Below are positions 36,905 through 46,677 of a stretch of 64,000 nt of DNA, in pieces. The translations under genes were made by a program, and so were the position numbers. Source of the DNA: an uncultured Pelagibacteraceae bacterium (GTDB lineage Bacteria; Pseudomonadota; Alphaproteobacteria; Pelagibacterales; Pelagibacteraceae); the NCBI GenBank assembly GCA_902588315.1, contig CACIOP010000005.1:22279-86278 (forward strand). The letters are read 5' to 3'. Each line of letters opens with the position of its first letter. The stretch's first letter is position 1. Below the pieces are notes generated by a model, which saw nothing but the letters and a program-made list of their open reading frames with translations, was not told the DNA's origin and searched no databases.

Positions 36905-38830
36905 TTAAGCGCTTTTTTCTTTATTCTCGTCTTTTACTTCTTCGAAATCAGCATCAACAACATTCTCGTCTTTTTTACCCGCATCATCTCCACCATCATC
37001 TTTTCCAGACTCAGGTTTTGCACTTTGTTGTGATTTATAGATTGCTTCTCCAAGTTTCATTGAAGCTTGAACTAAGGCCTCAGTTTTTTTCTTAATATCT
37101 TCAATATCTTCACCTTTTAAAGCTTCTTTTACAGCAGTTGATGCATCTTCAATTGCTTTTTTCTCTGCATCAGAAATTTTTGATCCATGCTCTTTTAAAT
37201 TTTTTTCAGTAGAGTGAATTAGAGTATCTGCTTGGTTTCTAACATCAACAGACTCTCTTTTCTTTTTATCTGCTTCTTTATTAGCCTCTGCATCTTTCAC
37301 CATTTTTTCAATTTCTTCATCACTTAGTCCACCTGAAGCTTGGATTTGAATTTTTTGTTCTTTACCAGTTCCTTTGTCTTTTGCAGAAACATTCACGATA
37401 CCATTAGCATCAATATCAAATGTAACTTCAATTTGAGGCACTCCTCTTGGTGCTGGTGCAATACCCACTAATTCAAAATTTCCTAAAGCTTTATTGTCAG
37501 CAGCCATTTCTCTTTCTCCTTGTAGAACTCTAATAGATACAGCTGGCTGATTGTCTTCAGCAGTTGAGAAAACTTGACTTTTTTTAGTTGGTATTGTTGT
37601 GTTTTTATCAATTAGTTTTGTAGAAACTCCTCCAAGTGTTTCGATACCAAGTGATAATGGAGTTACATCTAATAGAAGTACATCTTTAACATCACCTTGT
37701 AAAACACCCGCCTGAATAGCAGCACCCATTGCAACTACTTCATCCGGGTTTACACTTTTGTTTGGGTCTTTTCCAAAAAAGTTTTTTACTTCTTCAATTA
37801 CTTTTGGCATTCTAGTCATACCACCAACCATAACTACTTCATCAATTTCACTAGCAGTTATTCCAGCATCTTTTAAAGCTGTTTTGCATGGAGGCATCGT
37901 TCTAGCAATTAAATCTTCAACTAAAGCTTCAAGTTTTGCTCTAGTCATTTTTAAATTAATATGTTTTGGACCTGTTTTATCTGCTGTAATGAAAGGTAAA
38001 TTTATATCTGTTTGTTCAGCAGATGATAATTCTATTTTTGCTTTTTCAGCTGCTTCTTTTAATCTTTGTAAAGCAAGTTTATCTGATTTTAAATCAATTC
38101 CATTATCTTTTTTAAATTCAGAAATTAAGTAATCAACAACAGCATTATCAAAATCTTCACCACCTAAAAAAGTATCACCATTAGTTGATTTAACTTCAAA
38201 TACACCATCACCTAATTCTAAGATAGAAACATCAAATGTTCCCCCACCCAAGTCATATACAGCAATTTTTTTATTTTGTTTTTTATCTAAACCATAAGCT
38301 AGAGATGCAGCTGTTGGTTCGTTAATAATTCTTAAAACTTCTAATCCAGCAATCTTTCCAGCATCTTTTGTTGCTTGTCTTTGGGCATCATTAAAGTATG
38401 CAGGTACTGTAATTACAGCTTTTGTTACAGCTTGACCTAAATACTTTTCTGCTGTTTCTTTCATTTTTTGTAAAATGAAAGCAGATATTTGAGAGGGTGA
38501 ATATTTCTCACCTTTAGCTTCGATCCAAGCATCGCCTTTTTCAGAATTAACTATTTTAAAAGGTGCAGCTTCCACATCTTTTTTTACAGTTGGATCATCA
38601 AAATTTCTTCCAATTAATCTTTTAACTGCAAAGATAGTATTTTCTGGATTAGTAACAGCTTGTCTTTTCGCTGGTTGCCCAATTAATTTTTCATTTTCAT
38701 CTGTAAATGCTACAACAGATGGAGTAGTTCTTGCTCCTTCAGCATTTTCTAGAACCTTAGCTTGTGTACCTTCCATAATGGCAACACATGAATTTGTCGT
38801 TCCTAAGTCTATTCCAATAATTTTGCTCAT
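36905..38830 (-). CDS. dnaK: Chaperone DnaK (Hsp70)
   Basis: ATP-dependent chaperone. The 641-residue protein has the nucleotide-binding domain ([35 protein letters not shown]), the linker [13 protein letters not shown], the substrate-binding beta domain and helical lid, and the acidic disordered tail. It is preceded by an RpoH-type promoter of the alphaproteobacterial form and followed by dnaJ. grpE lies immediately upstream with its own promoter. Confidence 0.99.
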   Translation of the reverse strand: MSKIIGIDLGTTNSCVAIMEGTQAKVLENAEGARTTPSVVAFTDENEKLIGQPAKRQAVTNPENTIFAVKRLIGRNFDDPTVKKDVEAAPFKIVNSEKGDAWIEAKGEKYSPSQISAFILQKMKETAEKYLGQAVTKAVITVPAYFNDAQRQATKDAGKIAGLEVLRIINEPTAASLAYGLDKKQNKKIAVYDLGGGTFDVSILELGDGVFEVKSTNGDTFLGGEDFDNAVVDYLISEFKKDNGIDLKSDKLALQRLKEAAEKAKIELSSAEQTDINLPFITADKTGPKHINLKMTRAKLEALVEDLIARTMPPCKTALKDAGITASEIDEVVMVGGMTRMPKVIEEVKNFFGKDPNKSVNPDEVVAMGAAIQAGVLQGDVKDVLLLDVTPLSLGIETLGGVSTKLIDKNTTIPTKKSQVFSTAEDNQPAVSIRVLQGEREMAADNKALGNFELVGIAPAPRGVPQIEVTFDIDANGIVNVSAKDKGTGKEQKIQIQASGGLSDEEIEKMVKDAEANKEADKKKRESVDVRNQADTLIHSTEKNLKEHGSKISDAEKKAIEDASTAVKEALKGEDIEDIKKKTEALVQASMKLGEAIYKSQQSAKPESGKDDGGDDAGKKDENVVDADFEEVKDENKEKSA

Positions 38831-38853
38831 AATACTAATGTCTCTCTTTCGTC

Positions 38854-38881
38854 ATATAGGGTTTAAATGTGAAACTACAAG
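38854..38881 (-). promoter_or_regulatory. RpoH (heat-shock) promoter of dnaKJ
   Basis: On the minus strand CTTGTAG, 13 bases, CCCTATAT. This fits the alphaproteobacterial heat-shock consensus CTTG-N17-CYTATNT exactly. It ends 23 bases before the dnaK ATG, leaving a short leader with a weak GAGAG ribosome-binding site. Confidence 0.8.
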
Positions 38882-38893
38882 TTGATCTCATAA

Positions 38894-39547
38894 TTATTTA
38901 TTTTCAGGATTTTCCTGTTTTTCCTCAGTTTTTTCCTCATTAATTGTAACTTTTTTTGACACCCCTACTAACGAGGGTCTTAGTAATCTGTCTTTTATGG
39001 TAAAGCCCTTTTGAATTTCCTGGATTATAGTTCCAGGTTCTTTTGTATCATCCTCTATTTCCATCATTGCCTGGTGAAAGTTTGGATCAAGTTTTTTGTT
39101 AAGACTATCAATTGGTTTGATGTTATTTTTTTCGAATATTGAGATTAGATCTTTTTTAATAATATCTAAATGTTCTAGTGTCTTTTTTAATGCTTCAGTT
39201 TCCTTTAACTTATCGTCACTTTCAAGAACATGTTTTGACCGATCCAAGTTATCAATCAAATTTAATGCCTCTTTGGCAAAACTATAACCACCATATTCAA
39301 AAGCATCCTCTTTTTCTTTTTCAAATCTTCTTCTTTGATTTTCCATTTCAGCAAAAGTTCTTGCCACTTTATCTTCAAGTTCAGCAATTTTTTCTTCTGG
39401 AGTTTGGTCTTTAACCTCTTCCTTAGTTTCTTGGTCTGTTTCTTTTTTATTTTCTTCGGCTAAGTTTTCTTCAGGTTTTTCAGTTTCGTTTACTGTATCC
39501 TGGTTTTGACTTTTAGAAGGGCTATTTTGGTTTTCCTCTTTTTCCAT
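38894..39547 (-). CDS. grpE: Nucleotide exchange factor GrpE
   Basis: Releases ADP from DnaK and acts as a thermosensor. The 217-residue protein has a Glu/Lys/Asn-rich disordered N-terminus, the long coiled-coil helix (EEKIAELEDKVARTFAEMENQRRRFEKE) and the beta-wing domain with LDPNFHQAMMEIED and GFTIKDRLLRPSLVGVS. The first 70 residues are longer than in many homologues and unusually acidic. It is divergent from rdgB with a heat-shock promoter in the 36-base gap. Confidence 0.97.
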   Translation of the reverse strand: MEKEENQNSPSKSQNQDTVNETEKPEENLAEENKKETDQETKEEVKDQTPEEKIAELEDKVARTFAEMENQRRRFEKEKEDAFEYGGYSFAKEALNLIDNLDRSKHVLESDDKLKETEALKKTLEHLDIIKKDLISIFEKNNIKPIDSLNKKLDPNFHQAMMEIEDDTKEPGTIIQEIQKGFTIKDRLLRPSLVGVSKKVTINEEKTEEKQENPENK

Positions 39548-39555
39548 AGCCTTTT

Positions 39556-39583
39556 ATATGGTAAGGATTTTAGTAATTTCTAG
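39556..39583 (-). promoter_or_regulatory. RpoH-type promoter of grpE
   Basis: On the minus strand CTAGAAA, 13 bases, TACCATAT. The -10 is nearly the same as before hslV (TACCATTT) and the spacing is identical; the -35 has one mismatch to CTTGAAA. It ends 8 bases before the grpE ATG, so the mRNA would be leaderless or nearly so. The -35 abuts the divergent rdgB start codon. Confidence 0.55.
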
Positions 39584-40186
39584 ATGTCTAAACAAAAAAT
39601 TTATAAATTATTAATAGGTACTAATAACAAGGGTAAATTAAGTGAAATCAAGAGTTTGTTGCCAAAAAGTATTAAAATTCATTCTACATCTGAGTTTAAT
39701 CTCAAGAGCCCAGTTGAAAATGGAAAAACATTTATAGAAAATTCATTAATTAAATCGAAATATTTTTCAAAAAAAACAGGATTAATATGCTTGGCAGATG
39801 ACTCAGGTTTAGAAATAGATTTTTTGGATAAAGATCCTGGAATTTACTCCGCAAGGTGGGGAGGAAGGCATGGAGATTTTAATAAAGCTATAAGAAGAGT
39901 TTACAGAGAGCTAAATAAAAAAGATAAATACTGGAAAAATAAAAAAATTAAAGCAAGATTTATTTGTGCACTTTCTATTTCCTACTTAAATAAAAAAATC
40001 GTTTGCGTTCTGGGAAAAGTTGAGGGTCATATTTCAGATAAACCAAGAGGAAAAAATGGATTTGGTTATGATCCAATTTTCATTCCTTTAAAAAAAAGAA
40101 AAACTTTTGGAGAGATGAAATCATCTCAAAAATATAAGATGGATCATAGATACCAAGCTTTTAAAAAAATTAGAAAATTTCTATAA
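39584..40186 (+). CDS. rdgB: XTP/dITP pyrophosphatase RdgB (HAM1 family)
   Basis: Removes non-canonical purine nucleotides (dITP, XTP) before they enter DNA or RNA. The N-terminal LLIGTNNKGKLSEIKSLL, the catalytic LADDSGLEIDFL and SARWGGRHGD, and the C-terminal GFGYDPIFIP are all family signatures. 200 residues. In many alphaproteobacteria this gene sits beside heat-shock genes such as hrcA or grpE, which fits here. Its 3' end overlaps the convergent lpoA-like gene by 17 bp. Confidence 0.97.
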   Translation: MSKQKIYKLLIGTNNKGKLSEIKSLLPKSIKIHSTSEFNLKSPVENGKTFIENSLIKSKYFSKKTGLICLADDSGLEIDFLDKDPGIYSARWGGRHGDFNKAIRRVYRELNKKDKYWKNKKIKARFICALSISYLNKKIVCVLGKVEGHISDKPRGKNGFGYDPIFIPLKKRKTFGEMKSSQKYKMDHRYQAFKKIRKFL

Positions 40187-41324
40187 GTTTTTTGTCCTCA
40201 ATTTTATAAAAATTAAGCCTGTGATTAATTTTATTATTTTTGATATCAAAAATTCCTATTTTTCCTTTGAATGAATTTTTTCTTTTAAAAATTTTACTTA
40301 AGTTTTCGGTATTTGAATTTATTGATAAATAATAAACTAAGCCTACAAGATCATAACTTAATAAAGATAAATGTGTAGGATCCTCATTAAATGCGTTAAA
40401 GTATTTTATTTTATAGTTATCAAAATTTTCTTTATTTATCGATGGATAATATAATGGCTGGATATCAGTTTCGTTTAATAAACTTTCATCAAACCATTGA
40501 TTTAAAGTTATAAAATATTTATTTTTTGGAAGTACGTCAGTATATAAAAGTGATGTAAATACACTTTTTAGACTTTCATCAAAATCTGAAATTACTACTG
40601 CATCAAAGTTTAAACCACCTAGAGTGTATCTTTTTTCAAGTCTTTTTATTTTCTTTTCTTTATTTGGATCATTTGAATTTTTCACCCGTTTTATTTCATC
40701 TTCTAAATTTTGCTTTCTTATTCTGTAGTTTGTAATCTCTTCTATTTGTTTTGTTAGTTTTGTGGGATCTGTATTATATTCATAATCTTTATAAATTTTA
40801 ATTTTTGAATTTTTCATTCCTTTTTTAACTTCAAATTCATAATCTTGTATTGGTGTTAAAAAAATAGTTCTTTGTATTTGATTAGTTTTTAAAAATTTTT
40901 TTATTGTATTAAATTGTGATGTAGAATTAATTCCAGCAGAGATTACATTTTTTGGAAGATTAAGAGTTTTATTTGTTAATGATAAAAATGTTAAATCTTT
41001 CATTTCATCTAAATAAGTTAAACTTTCATAGAACACGGGACCAATTACAACTTTTATTCCCATTTGACTTAATTCAAATGCTGATTTTAAAGTCTGGTTT
41101 GCTTTAGTTGCTGTATCTTTTGGATAGATTTCTATAAGATTATTATCAATATCTTTGACAGCTAATCCAACCGCTTTAATGATTGACTCTCCAATAGATT
41201 TATTTCCTCCTGTCATAGGTACCAACAATCCTATCTTAATTTTTTCTTGAGCATTAACTGTTGAAAAAAATAGAAAGTAAAAACTTAAAAAAATAAAATA
41301 AATAATTTTAATTAATTTGATCAT
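40170..41324 (-). CDS. LpoA/LppC-like penicillin-binding-protein activator (periplasmic binding-protein fold)
   Basis: A 384-residue exported protein with a signal peptide (IFLSFYFLFFSTVNA/QE) and a type I periplasmic-binding fold: KIGLLVPMTGGNKSIGESIIKAVGLAV and GIKVVIGPVFYESL. This is the domain of the LpoA C-terminus and of amino-acid ABC receptors. Position divergent from rsmI, with a BON-domain gene after rsmI, mirrors lpoA-rsmI-(yraN)-dolP of E. coli and favours the LpoA-like reading. There is no lipobox cysteine and no ABC transporter gene nearby. It would activate a peptidoglycan synthase if the inference holds. Confidence 0.75.
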   Translation of the reverse strand: MIKLIKIIYFIFLSFYFLFFSTVNAQEKIKIGLLVPMTGGNKSIGESIIKAVGLAVKDIDNNLIEIYPKDTATKANQTLKSAFELSQMGIKVVIGPVFYESLTYLDEMKDLTFLSLTNKTLNLPKNVISAGINSTSQFNTIKKFLKTNQIQRTIFLTPIQDYEFEVKKGMKNSKIKIYKDYEYNTDPTKLTKQIEEITNYRIRKQNLEDEIKRVKNSNDPNKEKKIKRLEKRYTLGGLNFDAVVISDFDESLKSVFTSLLYTDVLPKNKYFITLNQWFDESLLNETDIQPLYYPSINKENFDNYKIKYFNAFNEDPTHLSLLSYDLVGLVYYLSINSNTENLSKIFKRKNSFKGKIGIFDIKNNKINHRLNFYKIEDKKLIEIF

Positions 41325-41358
41325 TTTGATGCTAGTATAATATTTTTTGAGCTAAATT

Positions 41359-42222
41359 ATGATCATAAAACCACAATTTAAATTAAAAGAATACGAAAAT
41401 GGTCTTTATCTGGTATCAACTCCTTTAGGTAATCTAAAAGATATAACCTTAAGAGCAATTGAAGTTTTACAGCAATCTCATTATATTTTATGCGAAGATA
41501 CTCGTGTTTCAAAAAATCTTTTAGATAAATATCAAATAAAATCAAAATTAATTTCAAATCATAAATTTAATGAAAAAAAAAATGTAATAAAAATTATTGA
41601 ATATTTGAAATCTGGAAAAATAATTTCTTTGATATCTGATGCTGGTACACCGAGTATTTCTGATCCAGGTTCAATTTTAGTTAATGAATGCGTCAATAAC
41701 GATATAAAAATATTTCCCATTCCTGGACCTTCGGCTGTTTCTGCAGCGGTTTCAATCAGTGGATTTTCAGATAAATTTATTTTTTGTGGTTTCTTTTCAG
41801 ATAAAAAACAACAATTATCTAATGAATTAAAAAAATTGTCAGAATTTGAAAATTCTTTAGTTTTTTTTATTTCTCCAAAAAAAATTAACAAAATGATACC
41901 TGAAATAAAAAAAAATTTTACTGGAAGAAAGATAGTTTTTTGTAGGGAAATAACAAAAGTTTATGAGGAATTTATTAGAAAAAATGTAGATGAATTAGAA
42001 TTATTTGAAAAAGAACCAAAAGGTGAGCTTACAGTTGTTATTTCCGATAAAAAAATAAATAAAAATATATCTGAAAAATTAAGTGAATCAGATAAGAATA
42101 TTATTAAAAAAATGATTAATAAATTATCAACTAAAGAAATTACAGATATTTTAAGTCAAACTAGTAACGTGTCGAAAAAAGAAATATATAACTATTGTTT
42201 AGTATCGAAAAATGAAAAATAA
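41359..42222 (+). CDS. rsmI: 16S rRNA 2'-O-ribose C1402 methyltransferase RsmI
   Basis: SAM-dependent 2'-O methylation of C1402 in the ribosomal P site. The 287-residue tetrapyrrole-methylase-fold protein has LYLVSTPLGNLKDITLRAIEVL, the CEDTRVSKNLL loop, LISDAGTPSISDPG and IPGPSAVSAAVSISGF, all RsmI signatures. Its 3' end overlaps the BON lipoprotein gene by 11 bp; the start is divergent from the LpoA-like gene. Confidence 0.97.
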   Translation: MIIKPQFKLKEYENGLYLVSTPLGNLKDITLRAIEVLQQSHYILCEDTRVSKNLLDKYQIKSKLISNHKFNEKKNVIKIIEYLKSGKIISLISDAGTPSISDPGSILVNECVNNDIKIFPIPGPSAVSAAVSISGFSDKFIFCGFFSDKKQQLSNELKKLSEFENSLVFFISPKKINKMIPEIKKNFTGRKIVFCREITKVYEEFIRKNVDELELFEKEPKGELTVVISDKKINKNISEKLSESDKNIIKKMINKLSTKEITDILSQTSNVSKKEIYNYCLVSKNEK

Positions 42223-42805
42223 ATTATTAATTTATATCTTTATAAGTTTTATTTTAAATGGATGTGTTGGAGTTGGTTCAAAAGGTCTTTTCGGTACGGG
42301 TGTTTCAGTTGCTTTGGATCCCAGAACACTTGGTACTCAAATAGATGATTCAATTATGCAAAAAAGTATAAGTGCAAAAATTTTGGCAAAAGATAAAAAA
42401 TATCTTTTAGCAGTAAAAACTAAAGTTTTAGATGGTAGAATTTTTGTAACTGGAAAAGTGGATAACCCTGAAGAAAAATTAATGATTACAAAATTAGCAT
42501 GGGAAACTAAAGGTGCCAGATCTGTAAGAAATGATATTAAAATAAAAGAAGAATTTAATTTTAAACAATCAGCAAAGGATGTTTTAATTACCTCTCAACT
42601 TAGAACTGCTATAATTGTTAATAAAAATATTAAGGCAACTAATTATCAAATAGATACTTACAAGAAGAAAATTTATATTTATGGAATTGCTTTAACCTCA
42701 GAGGAAAAAGATTTAGTTATAAGTGAAGCAAAAGAAATACTTGATGTAGAAGACGTGATTGCAAGTATAATACTTGTTGAAGATTTAAGAATTCAAAGAG
42801 AGTAA
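42212..42805 (+). CDS. BON-domain outer-membrane lipoprotein (DolP-like)
   Basis: A 197-residue lipoprotein with lipobox FILNGC (Cys18) and two BON domains: AKDKKYLLAVKTKVLDGRIFVTGKVD and NIKATNYQIDTYKKKIYIYGIALTSEE. DolP in E. coli binds anionic phospholipids and supports outer-membrane integrity and the BAM complex. Gene position after rsmI matches DolP. Its stop directly abuts the stop of maeB on the other strand. Confidence 0.88.
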   Translation: MKNKLLIYIFISFILNGCVGVGSKGLFGTGVSVALDPRTLGTQIDDSIMQKSISAKILAKDKKYLLAVKTKVLDGRIFVTGKVDNPEEKLMITKLAWETKGARSVRNDIKIKEEFNFKQSAKDVLITSQLRTAIIVNKNIKATNYQIDTYKKKIYIYGIALTSEEKDLVISEAKEILDVEDVIASIILVEDLRIQRE

Positions 42806-45091
42806 TTATTTTTTGTAATCAATTACTTGGGAAGAATAAGCAGCAATTGATGCTAGGTTAAGTATCTCAGATGTTGATGATCTTAAAGGTGCAATTTCTA
42901 TTGGAAGCCCAAGTCCAATTAATAATGGTCCAATAACTTTTGTATCTCCAATTGTTTTCATCAGTTTGTATGAAATTGCTGCACTATGCTGTCCAGGCAT
43001 TATTAAAATATTTGCTTTACCAACAATTTTTGCAAAGGGATATAGCTCCTCATACTCTGGATTAAGAGCAACATCAGGCTGCATATCTCCATCAAATTCA
43101 AAGTCTACTTTTCTTTCTTTTAATATCTCAACCGCGTTTCGAATATGTTTTGTTCTATTAGTAAGAGGTTGTCCAAATGTAGAGTGAGATACAAAAGCAA
43201 CTTTTGGGTCAAATCCAAAAAGTCTAACCACTCTTGCTGTGGATATTGCTATTTCAGCCATTTGTTCAGACGTAGGGTATTCATGAACGCTTGTATCACC
43301 AACAAAAATAGTTCTTCCTTTATGAACGATCATATTTAATCCAAACATAATTTCACCTTTTCTAACATCAACAACTTGCTTGATTTTTTCAAAAGAGGCA
43401 CCAAATCGTCTTGTATTACCTGTTACAGCACCATCAGCATCGCCACAGGCAACCATACTAGTAGCCCAAACAACTCTATCATTTCTGATCATTCGGTCAC
43501 AATCTCGTTCTAATAATCCCTGCTCTCTTTGTAATTTTTCAAATAAATGTTTAACGTATCTTTTTCTCTTTTCTTCATCTTTTGAATTAACAATTTCAAT
43601 GTCAAAATTTTCACTGTATCCAATATTTTTAATCTGTTCTTTAATTTTACTTTCTTTACCGACTAAAATTGGAATACCTAACTTTGAATTTTTAAATGCT
43701 ATGGCAGCTTTTAGAGTATTTTCATCTTCACCATCTGCAAAAACAATTTTTTTCTGATTTTTCTTAATAAATGAATTTATACCTTGCATGATGGTTACTG
43801 TCGGATCTAGCCTTTGTTTAAGTTGATCTTTATAAGCATCAAAATCATCTATATTTTTTCTAGCAACTCCACTATCTATAGCTGCTTTTGCTACAGCTGC
43901 TGGTATTACACTAATTAATCTTGGATCAAATGTTGATGGAATAATATAATTTTTTCCATAATGAGGTCTTTCTCCACCCATAGCTGCAACTACTTCATCA
44001 GGAACATCTTCTCTTGCAAGCTTAGCTATTGCATTAGCTGCAGCAACTTTCATTTCTTCATTTATAGTTTTGGATCTAACATCTAAAGCTCCTCGAAAAA
44101 TGTAAGGAAATCCGATTAAATTATTTACTTGATTGGGATAATCTGATCTCCCTGTTGCAACAATTGCATCATTTCTAACTTCATTAATTTCTTCTGGGGT
44201 AATTTCTGGATCAGGATTAGCACAAGCAAATATAATTGGTTTTTTTGCCATAGATTTAACCATTTCTTTTTTTAGAACACCTTTTGCAGATAATCCTAAA
44301 AAAACATCTGCACCTTTAACAGCATCTTCCAAAGTTCTATGTTTAGTTTTAACTACGTATCTAGATTTCCATTGATCAATTCCTTCAGTTCTTCCTTCGT
44401 AAATAACGCCTTTTCTGTCTAGCATTATTATATTTTCAGATTTTACTCCAGAGTTTTTAAATAACTCGGTACAAGCTTGTGCTGAAGCTCCTGCACCATT
44501 TACTACAACTTTAATTTTTTCTATTGATTTACCACAAATATCTAAAGCATTAATTAATGCTGCGGTTGTTATGATTGCTGTTCCATGTTGATCATCATGA
44601 AAAACAGGAATATCCAAAATTTCTTTTAATTTTTGTTCTATTATAAAACAATCTGGGGCTGCTATGTCCTCTAAATTTATTCCACCAAAGCTAGGTGCAA
44701 AATTTTTAATTGAATTTATGATTTCGTTTGAATCTTTACAATCAATCTCTAAGTCAATCGAATCTATATCTGCAAATCTTTTAAATAATACAGCCTTTCC
44801 TTCCATTACAGGCTTTGATGCAAGAGCACCTAAATTTCCCATACCTAATATTGCTGAACCATTACTTATTACAGCAACAAGGTTTCCTTTACTCGTGTAA
44901 TCATAAGCTGCTTCTGGATTTTCACTTATCTTTTTTACAGGAGCAGCAACTCCTGGAGAATAAGCCAAAGCGAGATCACGCTTAGTTGTCATATTTTTTG
45001 AAGAAATAATCTCAATCTTGCCAGGTTTTTTGTCTTTATGAAAATCTAAAGCTTCTTTATCTGTGTAATGATCGATTTTTGTTTTTTTCAT
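42806..45091 (-). CDS. maeB: NADP-dependent malic enzyme MaeB (malic enzyme plus phosphotransacetylase-like domain)
   Basis: Oxidative decarboxylation of malate to pyruvate with NADPH. N-terminal half: malic domain (DLALAYSPGVAAPVKKI, FHDDQHGTAIITTAALINAL) and NAD(P)-binding domain (VVNGAGASAQACTELF). C-terminal half: a phosphotransacetylase-like domain (FADGEDENTLKAA, GDADGAVTGNT, MPGQHSAAISYKL) that regulates by acetyl-CoA in this enzyme class. I start at ATG 45091 (MKKTKIDHYTDKEAL, 761 residues); the 26 residues added by the track start overlap murJ and have no homology pattern. Confidence 0.97.
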   Translation of the reverse strand: MKKTKIDHYTDKEALDFHKDKKPGKIEIISSKNMTTKRDLALAYSPGVAAPVKKISENPEAAYDYTSKGNLVAVISNGSAILGMGNLGALASKPVMEGKAVLFKRFADIDSIDLEIDCKDSNEIINSIKNFAPSFGGINLEDIAAPDCFIIEQKLKEILDIPVFHDDQHGTAIITTAALINALDICGKSIEKIKVVVNGAGASAQACTELFKNSGVKSENIIMLDRKGVIYEGRTEGIDQWKSRYVVKTKHRTLEDAVKGADVFLGLSAKGVLKKEMVKSMAKKPIIFACANPDPEITPEEINEVRNDAIVATGRSDYPNQVNNLIGFPYIFRGALDVRSKTINEEMKVAAANAIAKLAREDVPDEVVAAMGGERPHYGKNYIIPSTFDPRLISVIPAAVAKAAIDSGVARKNIDDFDAYKDQLKQRLDPTVTIMQGINSFIKKNQKKIVFADGEDENTLKAAIAFKNSKLGIPILVGKESKIKEQIKNIGYSENFDIEIVNSKDEEKRKRYVKHLFEKLQREQGLLERDCDRMIRNDRVVWATSMVACGDADGAVTGNTRRFGASFEKIKQVVDVRKGEIMFGLNMIVHKGRTIFVGDTSVHEYPTSEQMAEIAISTARVVRLFGFDPKVAFVSHSTFGQPLTNRTKHIRNAVEILKERKVDFEFDGDMQPDVALNPEYEELYPFAKIVGKANILIMPGQHSAAISYKLMKTIGDTKVIGPLLIGLGLPIEIAPLRSSTSEILNLASIAAYSSQVIDYKK

Positions 45092-45143
45092 TTCTGATAA
45101 CAATAAGTGTACAATTGGGGTAAAATTAAGACTAATATGATTT

Positions 45144-46673
45144 ATGAATTTACTTAAGTCAACAGGCACATTTGGTTTTTATACTATCATTAGTAGATTG
45201 CTGGGATATTTAAGAGATATTTTAATAGCAATTTTCCTTGGAACAGGGATGTTGGCTGATGCTTTTTTTGTAGCATTTAGAATTCCAAATACTTTTAGAA
45301 GATTGTTTGCCGAAGGAACTTTTAATGCAGCATTCGTTCCGAGTTATTCATCAGAAATCACTAAGGGGAAAAAGCAATCAAATAAATTCGCTAACGATAT
45401 TTTTAATCTCCTTTTTTTAGGGTTGTTATTTTTAACAATAATAATTGAAATTTTTATGCCCGCATTTGTTTCAATAATTGCCCCTGGATTTGTGAGTAGT
45501 TTGGAAAAAATGGAGGTAGCAATTAATTTAACAAGAATTACTTTTCCTTTTTTATTTTTTATTTGTTTGGCCTCATTTTTTTCTGCAATCCTAAATTCGC
45601 ACAATAAGTTTGCAGCTGCTGCTGCAGCTCCTATAATACTGAATATTATTTTAATTTTAGTATTAATTTTTTCAAAAAATCTAGGTGATCAGTTAGTGTA
45701 CTATTTATCTTATGGGGTTTCTTTAGCTGGTTTTTTACAATTAATATTTTTATATAAATATGTATCAAAATATTATTCACTTAAATTTAGTTTTAAATTA
45801 AAAGTAAGTAACAAAGTTAAATTCTTTTTTAAAAAACTTTTACCAAGTATTTTTTCATCAGGTGTTACTCAAATTAATATTTTAATTGGTACAATAATTG
45901 CATCGTTTCAAGCAAGTGCAGTTTCTTATTTGTATTATGCTGATAGAATTTATCAAATCAACCTAGCCATAGCTGGAATTGCAATTGGTATTGTAATACT
46001 TCCACAGCTTTCAAAATATATTCAATCTAGAAAAAAAAATAAGATTTTACTTATACAAAATAAAGCTCTAGAATTAAGTTTATTCTTAAGTCTTCCAGCT
46101 ACTATCGCTTTAATAATAGGATCAGAACAAATTATTTCCGCTTTATTTGGTTATGGATCCTTCAATGAAAGTTCAGTGAGCAACTCAAGCTTAGCCTTAT
46201 ATTATTTTGCTTTAGGTCTACCCGCTTTTGCATTGATAAAAGTTTTTTCATGCTTTTTCTTTGCAAACCATGATACTAAAACTCCATTTTATATTTCTTT
46301 GATTTCAGTATTGGTTAATATTTTTATTAGTTTGTATTATTTTAGTGAAATTGGTTTTATAATAATTCCAATAGCCACATCTATTTCATCTTGGTTTAAT
46401 TCAATATTGTTATTTTTATTTTTAAAAAATCGACAATTATTTTATTTTAACCAAATATTTTTTATTAAATTTATTAAAATAATTTTCGCATCAGTTATGA
46501 TGGGTTTATTTTTTAATTTCTTATTAAATTTTTTTCAAAATGAACTAGCATTTAATCAATCAATTAAATCTTTTTATTTAGTTTTATCTGTTATATTAGG
46601 ATTATTTTTTTATTTAATTGTGTGTTATTTCATCAAAGCTTTTCAAATGAAAGATATTAAATTAAGGTATTAA
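45144..46673 (+). CDS. murJ: Lipid II flippase MurJ
   Basis: Flips the peptidoglycan precursor lipid II across the inner membrane. The 509-residue protein has about 14 transmembrane helices and the N-terminal signature [27 protein letters not shown], with [22 protein letters not shown], which holds functionally important Arg residues. It is the first gene of a rightward unit murJ-trpS. Complete. Confidence 0.97.
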   Translation: MNLLKSTGTFGFYTIISRLLGYLRDILIAIFLGTGMLADAFFVAFRIPNTFRRLFAEGTFNAAFVPSYSSEITKGKKQSNKFANDIFNLLFLGLLFLTIIIEIFMPAFVSIIAPGFVSSLEKMEVAINLTRITFPFLFFICLASFFSAILNSHNKFAAAAAAPIILNIILILVLIFSKNLGDQLVYYLSYGVSLAGFLQLIFLYKYVSKYYSLKFSFKLKVSNKVKFFFKKLLPSIFSSGVTQINILIGTIIASFQASAVSYLYYADRIYQINLAIAGIAIGIVILPQLSKYIQSRKKNKILLIQNKALELSLFLSLPATIALIIGSEQIISALFGYGSFNESSVSNSSLALYYFALGLPAFALIKVFSCFFFANHDTKTPFYISLISVLVNIFISLYYFSEIGFIIIPIATSISSWFNSILLFLFLKNRQLFYFNQIFFIKFIKIIFASVMMGLFFNFLLNFFQNELAFNQSIKSFYLVLSVILGLFFYLIVCYFIKAFQMKDIKLRY

Positions 46674-46677
46674 TTTT

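Noticed and set aside
45092-45169. Extended maeB start in the track
   Set aside because: The extra 26 residues overlap the murJ start on the other strand and do not resemble malic enzymes; ATG 45091 gives the expected N-terminus.
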